A stretch of DNA of 21,761 bases, taken from positions 1 through 21,761 of IMG/VR virus record IMGVR_UViG_3300033148_002310. One strand, written 5' to 3'. The position numbers and the translations under genes are program-made. The stretch's first letter is position 1, and the number at the start of each line of letters is the position of its first letter. Under the pieces are notes generated by a model. It was not told where the DNA came from and made no database searches. It worked only from the letters and a program-made list of their open reading frames with translations. Below are positions 21,452-21,761 of the stretch, piece by piece. The DNA comes from a virus.

Positions 21452-21731
21452 ATTCTTTGGAATTTCGATGGATATAGAGTGGTTGATTATGTGGCTCATT
21501 AAGGCACTTGGGAGCCTGATTGATCACTTTGTTCCTGGTGAAACTCTTGACATCAAACAAAAGAAGGCGGTACGTACCGCAGATTATCTCGGCAAAGAAT
21601 GGGGCCTATTTCTGGCCAAAAACACAGAAACAGAAATTGATGACACCGGCGTTGAAATGATTTTAGATCAGACAAAAGACGCGGCGGAAGAGGGCGGCTT
21701 TGAGTTGCCGATAGTTCCTGACTTAGAATAA
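21441..21731 (+). CDS. Hypothetical protein with short N-terminal hydrophobic helix
   Basis: This 96-residue protein is not recognised. Residues 10-30 (MDIEWLIMWLIKALGSLIDH) are amphipathic or membrane-associated. The rest is polar and acidic (KNTETEIDDTGVEMILDQTK). GGGAAG lies shortly before the ATG. It follows the holin-like gene and overlaps it by 11 bases, so it may belong to the same lysis or membrane unit. It shows no catalytic motif of a lysozyme, amidase or transglycosylase. Confidence 0.6.
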   Translation: MKVKFFGISMDIEWLIMWLIKALGSLIDHFVPGETLDIKQKKAVRTADYLGKEWGLFLAKNTETEIDDTGVEMILDQTKDAAEEGGFELPIVPDLE

Positions 21732-21739
21732 ACCGCTGG

Positions 21740-21757
21740 CGACTTGCGTTAAAGTCG
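21740..21757 (+). terminator. Hairpin at the window edge, possible terminator
   Basis: CGACTT (21740-21745) and AAGTCG (21752-21757) form a 6-bp stem with a GCGTTA loop, just after the last gene's stop. Only TTCC follows before the window ends, so a U-tract cannot be confirmed. Confidence 0.3.
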
Positions 21758-21761
21758 TTCC

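Noticed and set aside
1-21761. Alternative genetic code
   Set aside because: TAA, TAG and TGA all end genes at sensible places. The interrupted genes are explained by frame changes, not by read-through of one stop type.

Overview
The window is the late (structural) gene block of a tailed, siphovirus-type bacteriophage or prophage. All genes lie on the + strand, are tightly packed, and mostly overlap by 1-11 bases. The DNA is AT-rich and uses standard stop codons (TAA, TAG and TGA are all used). The host cannot be named from this sequence. A small lipoprotein with a clear lipobox and several Sec-type signal peptides suggest a bacterium with an ordinary Sec/Lsp export system, probably Gram-negative (inference). 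No integrase, repressor, replication gene, tRNA, CRISPR array or insertion sequence is visible.

Layout. 1-411: two copies of a 32-bp promoter-like repeat, one before a small unknown gene and one before the terminase genes. 412-2246: small and large terminase; the large subunit is split by a +1 shift at a T8 run. 2246-6472: SPP1-like head module (portal, gp7-like minor head protein, GP20-like scaffold, major capsid protein). 6483-8524: a small beta-rich protein with a signal peptide, then connector, head-closure, HK97-gp10-like and tail-terminator genes. 8526-11672: tail tube protein, tail assembly chaperones G and G-T (joined by a -1 frameshift on an A9 run), and tape measure. 11669-14545: minor tail protein and tail-tip hub, the hub apparently split near its 3' end. 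14542-20340: host-recognition module of fibre proteins, two of which begin with signal peptides, a small protein with decapeptide repeats, a BppU-like domain protein, and a fibre ending in an S74 intramolecular chaperone domain. 20379-21731: small lipoprotein and several small membrane proteins, probably part of a lysis cassette. No endolysin is in the window.

How it works together: terminase packages DNA through the portal into a capsid built on the scaffold. The connector and closure proteins join it to a non-contractile tail whose length is set by the 743-residue tape measure (roughly 110 nm at about 1.5 angstrom per residue). The hub and fibres bind the host.

Two things stand out. First, one head-module protein and two fibre proteins carry textbook N-terminal signal peptides, which is odd for virion proteins normally assembled in the cytoplasm. 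Second, at least four and probably five genes seem to be interrupted by single-base frame changes without any internal stop substitutions. That pattern suggests either base-calling errors in the assembly or a very recently inactivated prophage, and should be settled before any of these breaks is treated as biology.
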